A stretch of 64,000 nt of DNA from Acinetobacter nosocomialis NIPH 2119 (lineage in GTDB: Bacteria > Pseudomonadota > Gammaproteobacteria > Pseudomonadales > Moraxellaceae), in contig NZ_KB849239.1 in assembly GCF_000368085.1 (NCBI RefSeq), positions 3,375,715-3,439,714 of the forward strand, given 5' to 3'. Below are positions 56,930-64,000 of this stretch, in pieces. The position numbers and the translations under genes are program-made. The notes beneath the pieces are model-generated. The model made no database searches. It saw only the letters and a list, made by a program, of their open reading frames with translations, and was not told where the DNA came from. The number at the start of each line of letters is the position of its first letter. Position 1 is the first letter of the stretch.

Positions 56930-58240
56930 ATGCTAAAAAAGAATATTATTTTATTATTAATGGGAATTTATCTCATTATTGCTTTAATGGGATATCAAAT
57001 AGGGTGGTCTAGTTCACAATACGATGAACTCCGCTTATTACAATTTCCTCTAGCCTTGTATGCGTTATTAAGCCTAATCTTTACAAAAAAAATAGAATAT
57101 TCGATTTACACTAAAATTACTTTTTTTATTATTGCAATATTAATATCGATTCAACAAATAAATTGGAATATCTTCCAGTTTCAAGAATTATGGTCAGCCA
57201 TAGCATTATTATTTATATTATCTATTTTAGTATTTGAGTTAAAAGGTAAAACTTATCTACAACATGTCATAGCTTTGATTATAGTTTCAGCATTAATTCC
57301 ATGTTCATTTATTCTTATTTCTATCATTAAATTTATTTTTACTAAACAATGGTATGACTGGCAGTTTAACTCGGGCACGATTCGGATCTATGATAGCGTT
57401 ATTGTTCCTCTATTTTTCTTCCTGATTTTTTTAAAAAATAACAAATATCCTCATATCGATTATTTCTATCCAATCACAATTTTCTTTTTTTCTCTAGCCT
57501 GGTTTTTTGATGGTGCACGTTCTGCTTTGTTTGCAATCATAACTGGTCTAATAATATTTTTCCTTTTATCAAAAGAAAATCGTAGATTGGTGCTAAAAAT
57601 ATTTTTGTATATATTTTCAGCTTTTATAGTTTATAAAGGTACAGCTTATTTTGCAGATAAAAATACGATGACTGTAATGCGATCAGGTACATCTTTACGT
57701 GCCGAAATGTGGCATTTTGTATTTGAGCAATGGAAACAGCATCCCTTTAGTGGAGTGGGAGGGGGATATTTATCTAGAATCCAATATCAATATGGCCATC
57801 ATATACATAATCTTTATTTAAGATTAATTTTTGAATGGGGAGCGATTGGATATATATTTCTAGTTTGGATGACTTATCAACTAGTAAAATTATTTTTGAA
57901 TAAGGGAAGTTTACCCATTGCAAAAGCTGGTGTTACTGCAATTTTAATTGATGCAATGTTCTCTGGTAGCATGGTATATCCAACTTCACAAATCGCTTGT
58001 ATATTTTTTATAGCTTTTGCATTTTCTCAAAGGAAAGTAACTTCTAGTTCTCAATTTTCTTTTTTGTCTACCAAAGTACTTATCAGCTTATGGGGGGCTT
58101 TATTTTTATACATTACAATAACTTATTTAGGGCAAGATTTAATGTGTTGGGGATGCAGCAGTTATGTGGGAAGAATGGCTCCAAACTTTTGGGAATATGG
58201 CGGAACTGAACATCTAATTCCAACTACCCAGATTCCATAA
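56930..58240 (+). CDS. tfpO: Pilin-specific O-oligosaccharyltransferase TfpO
   Basis: 436 residues. Seen: about ten membrane segments and a Wzy_C/WaaL-type periplasmic loop with RSGTSLRAEMWHFVFEQW, HPFSGVGGGYL and the His pair HHIHNLYLRL. Known: in Acinetobacter this gene follows pilA and glycosylates the C-terminal Ser of the pilin, using lipid-linked glycan from the capsule pathway. The pilin here ends in Ser, which agrees. The gene is visibly richer in A and T than pglL or the pil genes, which suggests exchange together with the variable pilA. The alternative is a general O-antigen ligase, unlikely in this place. Confidence 0.85.
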   Translation: MLKKNIILLLMGIYLIIALMGYQIGWSSSQYDELRLLQFPLALYALLSLIFTKKIEYSIYTKITFFIIAILISIQQINWNIFQFQELWSAIALLFILSILVFELKGKTYLQHVIALIIVSALIPCSFILISIIKFIFTKQWYDWQFNSGTIRIYDSVIVPLFFFLIFLKNNKYPHIDYFYPITIFFFSLAWFFDGARSALFAIITGLIIFFLLSKENRRLVLKIFLYIFSAFIVYKGTAYFADKNTMTVMRSGTSLRAEMWHFVFEQWKQHPFSGVGGGYLSRIQYQYGHHIHNLYLRLIFEWGAIGYIFLVWMTYQLVKLFLNKGSLPIAKAGVTAILIDAMFSGSMVYPTSQIACIFFIAFAFSQRKVTSSSQFSFLSTKVLISLWGALFLYITITYLGQDLMCWGCSSYVGRMAPNFWEYGGTEHLIPTTQIP

Positions 58241-58350
58241 TTTATCTTGGGGATACTATAGTTCGACTAAGATGCGCTAGCTTTATTACATTTCTTTTTA
58301 AAGCTTCCATGTATAATTCTTCTCAAGTTTTTGGTCTGTAACCTGTCACT

Positions 58351-59979
58351 ATGCAAGTATTCTTTTTATTCCTCGCAGCAATCCTGTTAGGTTTTGCATG
58401 GCTATCTCCATTTCACTATAACCCTTGGGTGATGTTTTCTAGTGAAATGAGTACCTTTGCGGCAGGTCTAAGTGCCGTAGCTGCACTTTTTTATCAAAAT
58501 ATAAAAATTCCGCGGGCGCAATTATTACTATTGCCATTTATTTTAATTCCAGTGGTGCAGTGGGCTTTTGGTCTGGTTTTTGATTTTAGTACAGCTTTGT
58601 TAAGTTCACTTTACTTATTAGGCTTTTGGTTTATGGTTGTGGCTGGCTATAACCTGTCATTAGATTATCAGCAGCGGGACCAAATTTTTACAGGGTTTAG
58701 CCTGCTTGCTGTTATTGTTTCAGTTGTAACTAGCTTTATTGCGGTTTGCCAGTGGTTAAATATTGATACGCATTTTGCACATATGTTGCATTTAATTGGT
58801 AATCGACCTTACGGTAACTTTGGCCAACCCAATAATATGGCAACCTTTCTCATTATGGGGTTATTAGGATGCTTATATTTATATGAAAAGAATAAGGCTT
58901 CAGTTTGGTTACTCTTGCCATCAGCACTAACTATTTTATTTGCAGTTGTCCTAAGTCAATCACGCACTTCTTGGATTGTTTTTCCATTTTTACTCACCTA
59001 TTGGGCTATTAAGCAATTTAACAAACCGAAGCGTTTTGGACTTTTTCAAGGCTTATTATGGTGTGCTGGCTTTTTCCTCATGGCGAGCTTAGTTTTACCA
59101 TTTCTTACAAGCTTAATTGAGGCATGGTCGCATACAGATATAACTCAGGCGAGTAGCTTGGCTGAACGGGCAAGCTCGGGTTATTTGCGTTTTAATATCT
59201 GGACGCAAATGTTACTCGCTGTACAGCAGCATCCTTGGTTGGGATATGGGTGGAATCAAACTAGTGTTGCTCAAATGTCCGCTTATGCTCTTTTTCCAAC
59301 GACAGAATGGACGACCAGCGCTCACAATGTGTTGCTAGATCTTATTATTTGGAATGGTATTCCAATTGGTATCGTGATTATTGCTTACTTTACATGTTGG
59401 TTGTTTTGGTTAAATCAACAAGCGAAAGAAACAATTTCGATTATTGCAGTGATGATGGTCTGTACAGTACTTATTCATGCCATGTTAGAATTTCCGCAGC
59501 GTTATGCTTATTTCTTACTGACTTGTGGCTTTTTATTGGGTGTAATTCAAGCACAGACTCCAATACTGAAAGGTTTTGTACTAGGTAAACATCTTCTGCA
59601 TTTAATTTGGGGTGTTAGCTTAATACTTATGATCGCAATTTGGCGTGATTACAACGTATATGTCATGAATAGTAATTTACTATTTAAAAATAAGCAGCCA
59701 AATGCCGAGCTTATGGGAAGTGACCAGATTTTTGTTCTAACCCAATTTGAGCAGCGTTTAAAGTGGATTGCGCTTAATCCTCATGTAACTTTATCTGAAG
59801 CAGAGTTAATTCAATGGGGAAATTTTGTGAAGAACAAAGCAACCCCCTATAATTTACGTAAATATGCTCAGTTACTTGCTTATAATGGAAAAATAGATCA
59901 GGCAGAGCGACAAATATTTATTTTGCAGCACCTTTATGGACAGCAAATAACACTGCCGCAATTATTAAAAGATAAATAA
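58351..59979 (+). CDS. pglL: General O-oligosaccharyltransferase PglL
   Basis: 542 residues. Seen: about twelve membrane segments, GNFGQPNNMATFL (PglL_A-type), SQSRTSW, the Wzy_C loop with RFNIWTQMLLAVQQHPWLGYGWNQ, and TSAHNVLLDLIIWNG; the C-terminal part is a soluble, helical periplasmic domain. Known: moves glycan en bloc from undecaprenyl carrier to Ser in low-complexity regions of many envelope proteins. It is the second transferase of the pilA-tfpO-pglL locus. No ribosome site of note. The stop lies in the terminator's left flank. Confidence 0.9.
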   Translation: MQVFFLFLAAILLGFAWLSPFHYNPWVMFSSEMSTFAAGLSAVAALFYQNIKIPRAQLLLLPFILIPVVQWAFGLVFDFSTALLSSLYLLGFWFMVVAGYNLSLDYQQRDQIFTGFSLLAVIVSVVTSFIAVCQWLNIDTHFAHMLHLIGNRPYGNFGQPNNMATFLIMGLLGCLYLYEKNKASVWLLLPSALTILFAVVLSQSRTSWIVFPFLLTYWAIKQFNKPKRFGLFQGLLWCAGFFLMASLVLPFLTSLIEAWSHTDITQASSLAERASSGYLRFNIWTQMLLAVQQHPWLGYGWNQTSVAQMSAYALFPTTEWTTSAHNVLLDLIIWNGIPIGIVIIAYFTCWLFWLNQQAKETISIIAVMMVCTVLIHAMLEFPQRYAYFLLTCGFLLGVIQAQTPILKGFVLGKHLLHLIWGVSLILMIAIWRDYNVYVMNSNLLFKNKQPNAELMGSDQIFVLTQFEQRLKWIALNPHVTLSEAELIQWGNFVKNKATPYNLRKYAQLLAYNGKIDQAERQIFILQHLYGQQITLPQLLKDK

Positions 59980-60011
59980 AAAAATCCCCTTGTATTCAAG
60001 GGGATTTTTTT
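59978..60011. terminator. Bidirectional terminator between pglL and bfr
   Basis: Stem AATCCCCTT/AAGGGGATT, loop GTATTC, with A- and T-runs of seven. Confidence 0.9.
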
Positions 60012-60019
60012 ATGAGAAA

Positions 60020-60484
60020 TTACATTTGGCTCTGGATATAATTCTCAATACCCACACTACCAATAAGATCAATTTGAGTATCTAACCAATCCCAATATTC
60101 TTCCTCTTTTTCTAAGATTTCTTGTACCAAATCACGCGTTACATAGTCTTGTTCGGTTTCGGCTAAAGCGACCGCTTTCTGAATTGCTTCAATATTTTCT
60201 TTTACTTTACGGATGTCGCATTGCAGAACTTCTTCTGTATGTTGACCGATATACAATTTACCTAAGTGTTGAAGATTAGGGAGACCTTCTAAAAATAAGA
60301 TACGTTCAATAATCTTGTCGGCATGCTTCATTTGACGAATTGATTCTTTATATTCAGCAGAACCCAGTTGTTCAATTCCCCAGTCATTAAACATGCGAGA
60401 GTGTAAAAAGTATTGGTTAATTGCAGTTAAATGATGATACAGCACTTGGTTAAGCTGATTAATTACATCACGATTGCCTTTCAT
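60020..60484 (-). CDS. bfr: Bacterioferritin subunit with lost ferroxidase site
   Basis: 154 residues, close to E. coli Bfr (158) and without gaps against it up to position 134. Seen: the heme ligand Met52 is kept (RQMKHAD), but of the six E. coli ferroxidase ligands only His54 and Glu127 remain: Glu18 is His, Glu51 is Gln, Glu94 is Val, His130 is Tyr. Known: Bfr forms 24-subunit shells with heme between subunit pairs; some bacteria build mixed shells of heme-type and ferroxidase-type subunits. Inferred: a heme-holding subunit needing a second, catalytic ferritin from elsewhere. A perfect dyad lies in its leader; Bfd is encoded next upstream. Confidence 0.9.
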   Translation of the reverse strand: MKGNRDVINQLNQVLYHHLTAINQYFLHSRMFNDWGIEQLGSAEYKESIRQMKHADKIIERILFLEGLPNLQHLGKLYIGQHTEEVLQCDIRKVKENIEAIQKAVALAETEQDYVTRDLVQEILEKEEEYWDWLDTQIDLIGSVGIENYIQSQM

Positions 60485-60508
60485 TGTAGCTACTCCAAAA
60501 CAATTTCT

Positions 60509-60527
60509 GCCTTAATCCAATTAAGGC
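60509..60527 (-). promoter_or_regulatory. Perfect dyad in the bfr leader
   Basis: GCCTTAAT-CCA-ATTAAGGC (8-base arms, 3-base centre), 25 bases before the bfr start. It could be an operator or an RNA hairpin next to the ribosome site. It does not look like a Fur box. Confidence 0.5.
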
Positions 60528-60641
60528 AATCTATGAATTCATTTTAGTGAACATTCACGGATATGGCGAGTAATTTATAGAACAGCAAATGAAAATCGCA
60601 ATCAAAAACAACACAATATTGGTAAAGCTGAATTTCCTTCC

Positions 60642-60690
60642 AAAAAAAACCGCTTGAATGAGGAACAGTTAACGTTCCGCAAAAAGCGGT
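60642..60690 (-). terminator. Compound terminator of bfd
   Basis: Outer stem ACCGCTT/AAGCGGT, inner stem GGAAC/GTTCC with loop AGTTAAC; eight T follow on the minus strand. Confidence 0.8.
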
Positions 60691-60728
60691 GGAGGAGTCA
60701 ATAATTTACTGTTAAATACTAATTTTTA

Positions 60729-60923
60729 TTATGCAGCTACAGAAATGCGCGCAGCAATTTCTGCTAATTCTTCACTAATAATAGCACGTGCTTCTGGTGC
60801 ACAGCGTCCACAGCAAGTACCGAGGTCAAGCAAATCGCGAATTTCACGATAGCTTTCAGCGCCATTTTCAATAGCGTCTTTAATATCCTGATCGGTAATG
60901 CCACGACACAAGCAAACGTACAT
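60729..60923 (-). CDS. bfd: Bacterioferritin-associated ferredoxin
   Basis: 64 residues from ATG at 60923, the usual start of the family; an in-frame start 15 bases upstream is less likely. Seen: [2Fe-2S] ligands Cys4, Cys6, Cys38 and Cys41 (MYVCLCRGIT; TCCGRCAPEAR). Known: binds Bfr and passes electrons to the heme so that stored iron is released; made under iron starvation. A perfect Fur-type dyad lies about 42-54 bases upstream. Bfd and bfr are in the same direction but separated by a terminator, so storage and release can be set apart. Confidence 0.94.
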   Translation of the reverse strand: MYVCLCRGITDQDIKDAIENGAESYREIRDLLDLGTCCGRCAPEARAIISEELAEIAARISVAA

Positions 60924-60964
60924 GGGAGTAATCCCCAAATATAAATGCGATAATTGATATTATT

Positions 60965-60977
60965 GATAATTATTATC
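60965..60977 (-). promoter_or_regulatory. Fur box of bfd
   Basis: GATAAT-T-ATTATC, a perfect 6-1-6 dyad equal to the core of the Fur consensus, in an AT-rich promoter region that also contains GATATTATTGATAAT-like overlapping repeats. Confidence 0.8.
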
Positions 60978-61030
60978 GTTTGTCAATGAAATTCATTTAA
61001 AATCTCATTTATCTTTATTGGGATTTTGGA

Positions 61031-61091
61031 TAAAAAAATACCGCCTAAGCGGAAATCTAATGGTTGTTTAGATTTCTAAGCATAGCGGTAT
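61031..61091 (-). terminator. Compound terminator of ridA
   Basis: Outer stem ATACCGC/GCGGTAT, inner stem GAAATCTAA/TTAGATTTC; a run of seven T follows on the minus strand. The outer stem resembles that of the bfd terminator. Confidence 0.8.
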
Positions 61092-61142
61092 CTAATTTTA
61101 GAACTAAATATTTAGGGATTATTTTTTCCTTAAATATTTATC

Positions 61143-61526
61143 TTATTGATTAATAATTACAATTCCATCCATTTCTACTAATGCGCCTTTAGGTAGACTT
61201 GCTACCCCAAGTGCTGCACGAGCTGGGTATGGCTGAGCAAAATATTCGCCCATAATTTGATTTACAAGCTGGAAATTAGATAAATCAGTAAGGAAAATAT
61301 TGAGCTTTGCAATATCTGCAAGTGAGCCACCCGCAGCTTCACATACTGCTTTGAGATTATCGAATACACGGCGGATTTGAGCTTCAATACCGTCTACAAG
61401 TTCCATACTGTAAGGGTCTAAACCAATTTGCCCTGATAGATAGAGTGTGTTACCTACTAAAATAGCTTGAGAATATGTGCCGATAGCAGCAGGGGCATTT
61501 TCAGTATGAATGACTTGGCGGGACAT
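61143..61526 (-). CDS. ridA: Reactive intermediate/imine deaminase RidA
   Basis: 127 residues from ATG at 61526, with AAGGAGA upstream; an in-frame ATG at 61559 is less likely. Seen: RidA core with IGTYSQAI (15-22), LSGQIGLDP, Arg103 (YPARAALGV) and Glu118 (VEMDGIV), the residues that hold the carboxylate and activate water. Known: hydrolyses reactive enamines and imines such as 2-aminoacrylate made by PLP enzymes. It follows spoT in the same direction, an order found in many gamma-proteobacteria. Confidence 0.93.
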   Translation of the reverse strand: MSRQVIHTENAPAAIGTYSQAILVGNTLYLSGQIGLDPYSMELVDGIEAQIRRVFDNLKAVCEAAGGSLADIAKLNIFLTDLSNFQLVNQIMGEYFAQPYPARAALGVASLPKGALVEMDGIVIINQ

Positions 61527-61647
61527 TTGGTTCTCCTTGATTAAATCTTTTTCCATCATAATCGATGATAGGTTTTGACAAAAGTATCATCGATTTAATT
61601 AATTAGGTGCTTATGGAAAGTTAGATTTTAGTAAAGTAGAACAATTT

Positions 61648-63753
61648 TTAGCTGACTTTAGAAACTTCTGCTTGTGGAGCAGGGGCATCCAAACGCTCAA
61701 TACGTGGGAATCCATAGTGCATTCGTAAATCACGAATGACTTTCGCAATATGTTTACGATTGTTGACTACAATATTGACGAAAGTACGTTGCTCATTGGA
61801 ATGCACCATTTCCACCCCCGCATTATTTTTACGGCATTGATAGATGAGATCTGATACCTGTTCATCATTCATTGCCATATAAATCGCAAGGTAGGCTGTA
61901 AATCGTACATCATCTACATCATCTGCTTTCCATTGAAGCGGCATAATATTTTCTGGATGTAGATGTTGTTCATGAAGTAAATTATGACAACGAATACGAT
62001 GCACAATTAGGCCACGACGTGTTAAATGACCTTGAATTAAATCACCTAAAATTGGGTTACAGCAGTGAGCATATTTAACATCGATACCTTCAGTACCTTG
62101 AATTAATCGGTCCGAATTTTCTACTTGTGGATGTTTATCATTTGCAAACAAGTGGTTGGCTACAAGTTGAGGAAGTAAATCTCCAACTGCAATTTGCTCA
62201 AATAATGCATTTTTATTGTCAATATGACGCCATTGTAAGAGGTCTAGCCAATCTGCATCTGAAAGGTCGTTGATTGAACGATTAAAGAGTTTCAAAGCGC
62301 GTGAAAGTGCTTGGGCACCTACTAAGCGTTGTTCTTCAATATCTTGATCTTTGAGCACGTGTTGTAAAGCACGACGAGCTTTCTGAGTATTAATAAAGCT
62401 AAGCCAATCTGGATTTGGAGTTGCTAAAACATCAGTAATAATCTCAATAACTTGTCCACTGACTAGGGGTGTTGAAAGTGGCTTAATTTCACCATCAACT
62501 TTCGCACCTACCGCATGGTTACCCAAGAAAAGACTGGCTGAATAGGCAAAATCAACTACTGTTGCACCTTGTGGTAATTCATGTAATTGACCATGTGGGG
62601 TATAGACCCAAATTTTTTCTTGATGTAGATAATCAAGTAAATCGTTAAAAGTTGTCTTAGCACATTCACTATCAATGAGTGTATTTAAATTTTGCATTGA
62701 TGCCTGAATGGCAGAGCGACAAGTTTGTGGAGCATTTTCACCTAATACCACACCAAAACGGGCAGCTTTACGCATCAATTCAGTTTGGATGGTGAGTGAT
62801 AACGTAGTTTTTTCGCCTTTGAGCTTAATCAGTAGAGACTGATTCCCGCCAGGTAGTGGACGGCGGATATGATCTTGATACTGGATGACTTGGAAATTTT
62901 CTTTTAATGCTGCCACTAAGCGGTCGCAGTCAGCAATAGACTGTAAAACGATTTCAAAAGCATGACTATGAGTCAGCTCTTGTAAATCCATTTCGTTTTT
63001 AACGAAATGGCGTAATAACTCAATATTATTATTTTTCTTTTTAATACGACCTTGAATGTGATAATTGTGCAGAAGCTCTGCAAGATTTTGTTCCCAAATA
63101 CTTTGATATTTACATCGTTCGGGTTTGGTTTGAAGTAAAGCATTTTGAACGTTATCAAACATATCTAAATCAAGATTTTGATAACATAAATTTTCAAGAT
63201 TATCGGCCATTTCATTCATGCCGACTAATCTTGCCATAGGTACAAAAATATCAAAAGTTTCTTGCGCGATACGAGCACGTTTATCGGGACGCAGAGCACC
63301 CAATGTGGTCATATTATGATAGCGATCAGCTAGTTTAATAATAATAACACGTGGATCTTGTAAGGTTGCTTGCAGAATTTTTCTGAAAGATGCGGCTTTA
63401 TTATATTCTTTATCGCTTGACTGGCTTAGCTTAGTTACGCCATCAACGAGTTCTGCAACTGTTTGCCCAAAGCGCTCAATAATATCATCTTTGGTATATT
63501 GAGTATCTTCAATGACGTCATGTAAGAGCGCTGCCATTAAAGTTTCCGGATCTAAACGCATATTAGCTAAGATACAGCTGACAGCAATAGGATGCAAAAT
63601 ATAAGGTTCACCACTTTTACGGGTAATACCAGTGTGTGCCAGATCTCCAAAATCACAGGCAGCAAGCACTTTCTCGACTTCACTTACTGATAAGTAAGGT
63701 TCGATAATTAATTTGAGCTGTTGCTTGGCTTGGCTGACCTCTTCGCCTGGCAT
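61648..63753 (-). CDS. spoT: (p)ppGpp hydrolase SpoT with degenerate synthetase domain
   Basis: 701 residues. Seen: intact hydrolase domain (Arg45, His54, HD at 78-79, Glu82, Asp143 in LADRYHNM), but the synthetase region (about 200-375) lacks the usual motifs: no GRVKSPYSIYRKM-type motif (here GRIKKKNNNIELLRHF) and no FKDYIA...YQSLHT. Then TGS (380-440), helical and zinc-finger-type CCNP region, and ACT (about 625-690). Known: A. baumannii SpoT has been reported as a hydrolase without synthetase activity. RelA elsewhere must make the alarmone. AAAGGGTGG precedes the ATG. Confidence 0.93.
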   Translation of the reverse strand: MPGEEVSQAKQQLKLIIEPYLSVSEVEKVLAACDFGDLAHTGITRKSGEPYILHPIAVSCILANMRLDPETLMAALLHDVIEDTQYTKDDIIERFGQTVAELVDGVTKLSQSSDKEYNKAASFRKILQATLQDPRVIIIKLADRYHNMTTLGALRPDKRARIAQETFDIFVPMARLVGMNEMADNLENLCYQNLDLDMFDNVQNALLQTKPERCKYQSIWEQNLAELLHNYHIQGRIKKKNNNIELLRHFVKNEMDLQELTHSHAFEIVLQSIADCDRLVAALKENFQVIQYQDHIRRPLPGGNQSLLIKLKGEKTTLSLTIQTELMRKAARFGVVLGENAPQTCRSAIQASMQNLNTLIDSECAKTTFNDLLDYLHQEKIWVYTPHGQLHELPQGATVVDFAYSASLFLGNHAVGAKVDGEIKPLSTPLVSGQVIEIITDVLATPNPDWLSFINTQKARRALQHVLKDQDIEEQRLVGAQALSRALKLFNRSINDLSDADWLDLLQWRHIDNKNALFEQIAVGDLLPQLVANHLFANDKHPQVENSDRLIQGTEGIDVKYAHCCNPILGDLIQGHLTRRGLIVHRIRCHNLLHEQHLHPENIMPLQWKADDVDDVRFTAYLAIYMAMNDEQVSDLIYQCRKNNAGVEMVHSNEQRTFVNIVVNNRKHIAKVIRDLRMHYGFPRIERLDAPAPQAEVSKVS

Positions 63754-63914
63754 AGACCACCCTTTTTCTGTTACTTAAAAAACTAAATCTATCTACTTCT
63801 TAATGAAAAGCATATTGCGGAACTTGTCAATTTTTTCGTTTGAAAAAGTGTATTTTTTTTTCAATGAAAATAATTGCTTTTGCCAATATGTTTTTAAATA
63901 TAAAGAAGCCAAAT

Positions 63915-63946
63915 AAAAAACCATCGCAAAGAAACGATGGTTTTTT
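63915..63946. terminator. Hairpin terminator between rpoZ and spoT
   Basis: Stem AAAAAACCATCG/CGATGGTTTTTT, loop of 8, T-run on both strands. It comes 17 bases after the proposed rpoZ stop, so spoT should have its own promoter in 63754-63914. Confidence 0.82.
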
Positions 63947-63962
63947 ATAGAAACAGGAGTAA

Positions 63963-64000
63963 TTAGAAAGAAAAACCTTCTAAATTTAAACTGTTTGTAG
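63963..64000 (-). CDS. rpoZ: RNA polymerase omega subunit, C-terminal end
   Basis: Partial: only the last 11 residues (TNSLNLEGFSF) and the stop are in the window. They match the C-terminus of Acinetobacter RpoZ as I remember it, and rpoZ lies upstream of spoT in most gamma-proteobacteria. The short length keeps the confidence low. Confidence 0.6.
   Translation of the reverse strand, partial: TNSLNLEGFSF

Overview
The window looks like chromosomal core DNA of an Acinetobacter, most likely of the calcoaceticus-baumannii complex. The basis is the AT-rich base composition, the close likeness of acr1 to the A. baylyi fatty acyl-CoA reductase, the pilA-tfpO-pglL pilin glycosylation locus, a dcw cluster that ends after mraY, and the rpoZ-spoT-ridA order. 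Species calls come from remembered family sequences, not a search. I see no IS element, prophage, integron, CRISPR array or defence island.

Layout. 1-9.9 kb: the 3' end of tex, a SulP-STAS-carbonic anhydrase fusion, acr1, metY, poxB and ettA. 9.9-19.2 kb: a Sel1-type protein, an unknown lipoprotein, the heavy-metal efflux operon czcI-C-B-A followed by czcD, and a small zinc-ribbon membrane protein. 19.4-25.7 kb: an unknown gene, a tandem array of three identical tRNA-Glu genes, a hydrolase, an amino acid permease, a tRNA-Ala/tRNA-Glu pair next to gltX, and a small exported protein. 26.1-35.7 kb: sbp, the dcw segment rsmH-ftsL-ftsI-murE-murF-mraY, a small unknown gene and rlmA. 35.7-46.2 kb: ponA divergent from pilMNOPQ-aroK-aroB-SPOR protein. 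46.2-53.7 kb: gltB-gltD and a predicted metal-dependent hydrolase. 53.8-60 kb: a lemA/TPM operon, then pilA, tfpO and pglL. 60-64 kb (minus strand): bfr, bfd, ridA, spoT and the end of rpoZ.

How it works together. Peptidoglycan precursor synthesis (murE, murF, mraY), septal and bulk polymerisation (ftsI, ponA) and the type IV pilus alignment complex and secretin (pilMNOPQ) lie close together; the pilin and its two O-oligosaccharyltransferases lie 13 kb further on. gltX sits beside four copies of its cognate tRNA. bfr and bfd form an iron storage and release pair, with a clear Fur box upstream of bfd.

The most interesting signals are regulatory or concern lost catalytic residues. A near-consensus sigma-54 promoter with two NtrC-like sites lies upstream of gltBD. 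A sigma-54 promoter with repeated TGTCA/TGACA dyads lies upstream of pilA. The bacterioferritin has lost four of six ferroxidase ligands but keeps the heme ligand. The SpoT synthetase domain is degenerate. The three tRNA-Glu genes form an exact 164-bp tandem repeat with a hairpin abutting the CCA end. Perfect dyads lie upstream of acr1, czcI and bfr. I found no clear multi-gene system of a new kind; the unknown genes are single and scattered.
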